This document shows positions 44,093-48,934 of a DNA stretch of 48,934 nt, one piece after another. How positions within the stretch are numbered: the first letter of the stretch is position 1; each line of letters opens with the position of its first letter. The notes under the pieces were generated by a model. It was not told where the DNA came from. It saw only the letters and a program-made list of their open reading frames with translations, and did not search any database. The stretch comes from a virus. The DNA lies in the IMG/VR virus record IMGVR_UViG_3300042445_000894, positions 1-48,934 of that record. One strand, given 5' to 3'. Made by a program: the position numbers and the translations under genes.

Positions 44093-45166
44093 CTAAGGTC
44101 CCAGAAAAAGGAAATCTACGTATTTGACCAGGCCAAATAATTCGTACTGCGCCAGGTTGACCATATTCGCCACTACGATTATTTGTTCCTGTTCCTCCCC
44201 CACCACCTGCGCCAAAATTTGCACTGCTGCCATAGTCTGCAGATCCGTCGCCGCCTTGAGTAGAGTTTACAGAAATACTACCACCTACGCCGCCGGCCCC
44301 TGTGGAACCTTTACCATACAATCCGACACCGCCGCCTCTAGAGCCTGTAGAAATTCTAATAACATCGCTTGAATATCCTGCGCCGCCACCGCCACCGCCG
44401 CCACTATCATTGGCTGCACTATCTCCGCTATAACTTTCAGAAGTAGCAGGAGATCCTGCTTCTCGTTGTCCTCTGGCACCATATCCACCTGTGCCAGAAT
44501 ATCCGCCTGCGCCGCCACCTCCTGGAGGTCTAAAACCAATTTCAGAAGTATCTATAGTACCGCCAAAACCTCCGGCGCCGCCACCATCATATATGCCAGA
44601 TATAGAACCGCCTTGAGCATTAAAGGAACCAATACTAACTTGAACGTTTCCTCTAGATCCTTGTGCACCACCGCCCGCTACACAGGAAAAGGCATTAGAT
44701 GCCTCGCCGCTTGTACTTACTTGAACTGTTGCACCGTCTATAGTAATTTGTGCATTTCCTCTATTGCCAACAACTATAGTATAATATACTCCAGAGATAA
44801 CGCTAACATTGTTTCTATAAGCTAAGGCGCCCCCACCGCCACCTCCGCCTACTCCTAATAAATCTGAACCTGCATCGCCGCCGCCACCGCCGCCTACTAC
44901 AACTACAGATATTGCAGATACATTACTTGGACACAACCATTGATATGTTCCAGGAGTTGTATATTCTTCTTGGCCATAATTCAAATATCGTTCTTTTCCC
45001 TGAAAATCGCCTAAAGAAATAGAGCCAGATTCAATCTGTGCAAGTTGGCGCACATTTGCATCATTAATTTCTATAGTTTGGAAGGGAGGACGGCCAAGTT
45101 CAAGGTTAATAGATTCGCCAACTACATCGCCACCTAAACTTATATTACCTGAAGTATTAAGTGACA

Positions 45167-45167
<1 letters not shown>
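44085..45167 (-). CDS. Glycine-rich tail fibre / adhesin 3
   Basis: 360 residues. N-terminal anchor (GNISLGGDVVGESINLELGR, INDANVRQLAQIESGSISLG, DFQGKERYLNYG) is a well-known T4-like fibre base. The Gly-rich middle (GGGGGGDAG, GGGAQGSRG) ends AVRIIWPGQIRRFPFSGTLD then A. Its start differs from the other two glycine-rich fibres, which lack the GxISLGD anchor. Overlaps the S8 protease by 8 bases. Confidence 0.82.
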
Positions 45168-46819
<1,652 letters not shown>

Positions 46820-46824
46820 TTTTA

Positions 46825-47664
46825 TTATGCGCCTCGTAGCATACAGCCATTGAACCAAGTAATAGCTGGGTTATTAACTGTTGTGACAGTTAAATCTGAT
46901 CCAAGCCCCTGTTGAACATATATTTCAAAATAATCACCTGTACCATTTGCATAAACCAGAGAACTTATTTGCATTGCCCAGAAGTTTGCAGCAATATTGC
47001 TGCCTTGTTGATTTGTTCCACGTTTGTACTCTGCTCCATTTTTCAAAATAACGATCATCATTTCGCCGGTGCCACTTGCGCCATCCAGTCGAACTTCTGC
47101 GTTTAATTGATAATATCCCGCAACAGTTGGAGTAAATCTTGAACTGCTATAATTGTTATTAGTATCAAATTCTTCTACTTGAAACAAAACTTTTTGTTGT
47201 GAACCACTAGTAATTGTTTGTAGGGTAGCGTTTGCGTAAGCACTAAACGCAGGACCAGCAACCACTGCTGTTGACCAAGTGTTTCCGTTATAATATTCAG
47301 GTGAATTAACAGTAGAATTATAAATTGTGTCGCCGGTAGAAGCAACGATATTTCCACGATTTGCTGTACTATATGATCTTAGTCTTAATGGTGAGTTTGT
47401 AACTACGACTGCACCACCGTTAGTACCATTTGCAGATAAATTAACATTAGTTGCAGATGATATTGTAGGTACACCAACTCCTGTTGATACATAAGAATTT
47501 GCTGTTACTGAACCAGTAAACCTAATGTTACCCTCAACATTACTATTGGGCGCAATACCGCCGTCCGAAGATATACGACCATTGGCTTCAATGGTAATAA
47601 ATTTTCCTGCTATAAGCAAATTGCCTATATCGTTAATTTGTGTTTTGTATATTGCTCTTGCCAT
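46825..47664 (-). CDS. Tail fibre with C1q/TNF-like C-terminal domain
   Basis: 279 residues. N-terminal [20 protein letters not shown] and [18 protein letters not shown] look like a fibre base; the last 130 residues ([65 protein letters not shown]) have the jelly-roll pattern of C1q-like trimers. Likely a short fibre whose tip binds the host. No chaperone motif. Confidence 0.78.
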   Translation of the reverse strand: MARAIYKTQINDIGNLLIAGKFITIEANGRISSDGGIAPNSNVEGNIRFTGSVTANSYVSTGVGVPTISSATNVNLSANGTNGGAVVVTNSPLRLRSYSTANRGNIVASTGDTIYNSTVNSPEYYNGNTWSTAVVAGPAFSAYANATLQTITSGSQQKVLFQVEEFDTNNNYSSSRFTPTVAGYYQLNAEVRLDGASGTGEMMIVILKNGAEYKRGTNQQGSNIAANFWAMQISSLVYANGTGDYFEIYVQQGLGSDLTVTTVNNPAITWFNGCMLRGA

Positions 47665-47678
47665 TTGCTTTATATTTA

Positions 47679-48539
47679 TTAGAATGTTATTGAACCAGAG
47701 CTATAGAATGTATATGTTTGGAATCCACCACCATTGACATATAATACATTTGATCCTGTTGTACTGTTTGCTGGATTAAAAGATGAAGGATATGCAATAA
47801 TTACAACACCCGAACCGCCTGAGCCACCTGCGGAAGGCGAGTTACCTGCGCCGCCCCCGCCACCGCCAGTATTTACAGTTCCTGCACCTGTACCTGTACC
47901 AGAGGTGCCGCCGTTACCGCCACCGCCTGCTCCGCCAGAAGCAGCTAATACTGTGTCAAAACCGCCTCCGCCTCCGCCACCACCGTAAGTTGCTGATATA
48001 AATACGGCGCCTTGGCCGCCATTTCCGCCTTTTGTAGAAATACCGTTTCCGCCCACAGCGCCGGCACCACCACCACCACCACCCATAAACGGACCAGAGG
48101 CAGCAAAACCTGCGCCACCAATATAACCTTGCCCAGCAGTGTTCGCACCGCCCGCGCCGGCATTAAACCCGCCACCGCCGCCAGATCCACCCGAAGTTCC
48201 TGCGCCAGCATTTCCTACACCGCCACGACCTCCACCGATAGATGTGACGGTAGTAAATCCAGAACCACTAATAGAACTATTTGCCCCTATAGTACCGGTA
48301 GTTCCACCTGAGCCTCCAGCACCTACTGTTATTATAATGTTAGATCCTACAATAACAGGAATATCTGAAGTTAAAAACCCCCCACCGCCACCTGCACCAT
48401 AATTTGATCCGCCGCCGCCACCCGCTACTACCAAATAAGTAACTACCGGAGGTAAAAATGCTGAAAGTATATAAGGAATGTTTCCTGAATTCATCTTTTT
48501 AGATGAGGTCGTCCTTAAACTATAACGAGAAGTTGACAT
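47679..48539 (-). CDS. Glycine-rich tail fibre / adhesin 4
   Basis: 286 residues. After 35 N-terminal residues, VVTYLVVAGGGGGSNYGAGG starts the Gly core; it ends GSGVVIIAYPSSFNPANSTT ... YTFYSSGSITF. Organisation matches the fibre at 24894-25841, so the two are probable duplicates with different cores. The ATG overlaps the upstream stop by one base. Confidence 0.78.
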   Translation of the reverse strand: MSTSRYSLRTTSSKKMNSGNIPYILSAFLPPVVTYLVVAGGGGGSNYGAGGGGGFLTSDIPVIVGSNIIITVGAGGSGGTTGTIGANSSISGSGFTTVTSIGGGRGGVGNAGAGTSGGSGGGGGFNAGAGGANTAGQGYIGGAGFAASGPFMGGGGGGAGAVGGNGISTKGGNGGQGAVFISATYGGGGGGGGFDTVLAASGGAGGGGNGGTSGTGTGAGTVNTGGGGGGAGNSPSAGGSGGSGVVIIAYPSSFNPANSTTGSNVLYVNGGGFQTYTFYSSGSITF

Positions 48540-48868
48540 TAATAAATCTCAGTTCCAAATAGATTAAATGAAACATTACCTTGCCATGAGAATACTGTAA
48601 CAACATCTGTTGCATCCAATGACATACCCATAGTAAGAGCAATAGCATCTTGTGCAGGCAATGGAACATCAAAGGCAACATAGTGTTTACCGACCAATGT
48701 TTCATTTGCAGGTCTAACGGCAATCCTAAATGTAACATTAGATGTAGATTGATTGCATACATTCAATGTAGAAACAACCGCACTATTTCCTGCAGGTACA
48801 GTATATAAAGTAGTAAAAGTATTTGAAACAGGTAAAGATTGACCTAGAACTTTGTATTTTATCGCCAT
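48539..48868 (-). CDS. Conserved small virion-type protein
   Basis: 109 residues. MAIKYKVLGQSLPVSNTFTT, LYTVPAGNSAVVSTLNVCNQ, FRIAVRPANETLVGKHYVAF are a recurring small protein of T4-like aquatic phages found next to fibre/tail genes. Immunoglobulin-like beta fold likely. Function: virion component, inferred from context. Confidence 0.78.
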   Translation of the reverse strand: MAIKYKVLGQSLPVSNTFTTLYTVPAGNSAVVSTLNVCNQSTSNVTFRIAVRPANETLVGKHYVAFDVPLPAQDAIALTMGMSLDATDVVTVFSWQGNVSFNLFGTEIY

Positions 48869-48876
48869 ATTTTTCC

Positions 48877-48934
48877 TTAAGCGCCCATCAACAAGAATGG
48901 ACTAATATTGTCTGTACCAGAAGAAGCTCCTACT
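48877..48934 (-). CDS. C-terminal end of a fibre-type protein (partial)
   Basis: The last 18 codons of a gene entering from the right edge: GASSGTDNISPFLLMGA and TAA. The SPFLLMGA end is typical of phage fibre or baseplate proteins. The N terminus lies outside the window. Confidence 0.6.
   Translation of the reverse strand, partial: VGASSGTDNISPFLLMGA

Noticed and set aside
44124-44825. Plus-strand frames opposite fibre 3
   Set aside because: Ser/Thr/Cys-rich shadows of the Gly-rich minus-strand gene.
47673-47680. Late octamer before the C1q-like fibre
   Set aside because: Only 8 bases before the ATG, too close for a normal late promoter with a ribosome site; kept only as part of the octamer list.
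47734-48402. Long plus-strand frames rich in Pro/Pro-Glu opposite the glycine-rich fibre
   Set aside because: They mirror GGN codons (Gly on one strand gives Pro/Thr/Ala on the other). No ribosome site and no independent motif.

Overview
The window reads as part of a lytic, T4-like tailed phage (myovirus) genome. Almost everything is on the minus strand, genes are packed end to end (often with 4-base ATGA stop/start overlaps), and it carries a T4-type gp61 primase, NrdA/NrdB, dCMP deaminase, ThyX, SegE-like GIY-YIG protein, T4-late-type promoter octamers (TATAAATA) and very large tail-fibre genes. The host should be Gram-negative: there is a probable two-component spanin pair with a lipoprotein, an LpxH-like phosphoesterase and a periplasmic S11 peptidase. 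One small protein (5416-5814) belongs to a family I associate with betaproteobacterial phages and prophages; that host hint is inference from memory. No tRNA, CRISPR, integrase or plus-strand gene was found.

Layout, left to right. 1-4.97 kb: a partial gene, holin-like and membrane/coiled-coil proteins, Nudix hydrolase, secreted protein, GT4 glycosyltransferase and LpxH-like phosphoesterase, a plausible lysis plus envelope-modification block. 4.97-14.7 kb: an accessory region of about 45 small genes, including many below 60 codons. It is cut into short transcription units by near-perfect sigma-70 promoters (TTGACA, 17-base spacer, TATAAT), each usually placed just after a small hairpin. It includes an AAA ATPase, a 2OG-Fe(II) oxygenase, a chain of tiny membrane proteins, and a two-gene HTH plus MbcA/ParS-like pair. 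14.65-24.2 kb: a glycine-rich fibre, RNA ligase, GIY-YIG nuclease, HAD phosphatase, more small genes, an S11 D-alanyl-D-alanine peptidase, a second phosphoesterase and a SleB-type endolysin. 24.36-27.9 kb: small virion/fibre genes under late promoters. 27.9-34.1 kb: nucleotide metabolism (cytidylyltransferase, dCMP deaminase, NrdB, thioredoxin, Cys-rich mini-protein, A-type Fe-S carrier, NrdA). 34.1-38.1 kb: spanin candidates, a 967-residue triple-LamG fibre and a duplicated TIG-domain protein. 38.1-41.2 kb: ThyX, conserved T4-like proteins and primase. 41.2-48.9 kb: conserved T4-like proteins, a subtilisin-like protease, and fibres with glycine-rich, collagen-like/S74 and C1q-like domains.

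The most distinctive signals are: (1) a repeated promoter module in which an AUG lies exactly at the predicted +1, in frame with the gene, in several units and is the only usable start in two, suggesting leaderless or dual-start translation; (2) a split HTH + MbcA/ParS-like two-gene module; (3) a 10-cysteine mini-protein and an Fe-S carrier inside the ribonucleotide reductase operon; (4) a phage-encoded S11 penicillin-binding-type peptidase; (5) a repeated glycine-rich fibre family with a shared C-terminal motif and a 25-residue remnant; (6) many small genes not visible at a 60-codon cut-off. All functional names rest on motif reading by eye; no database search was run.
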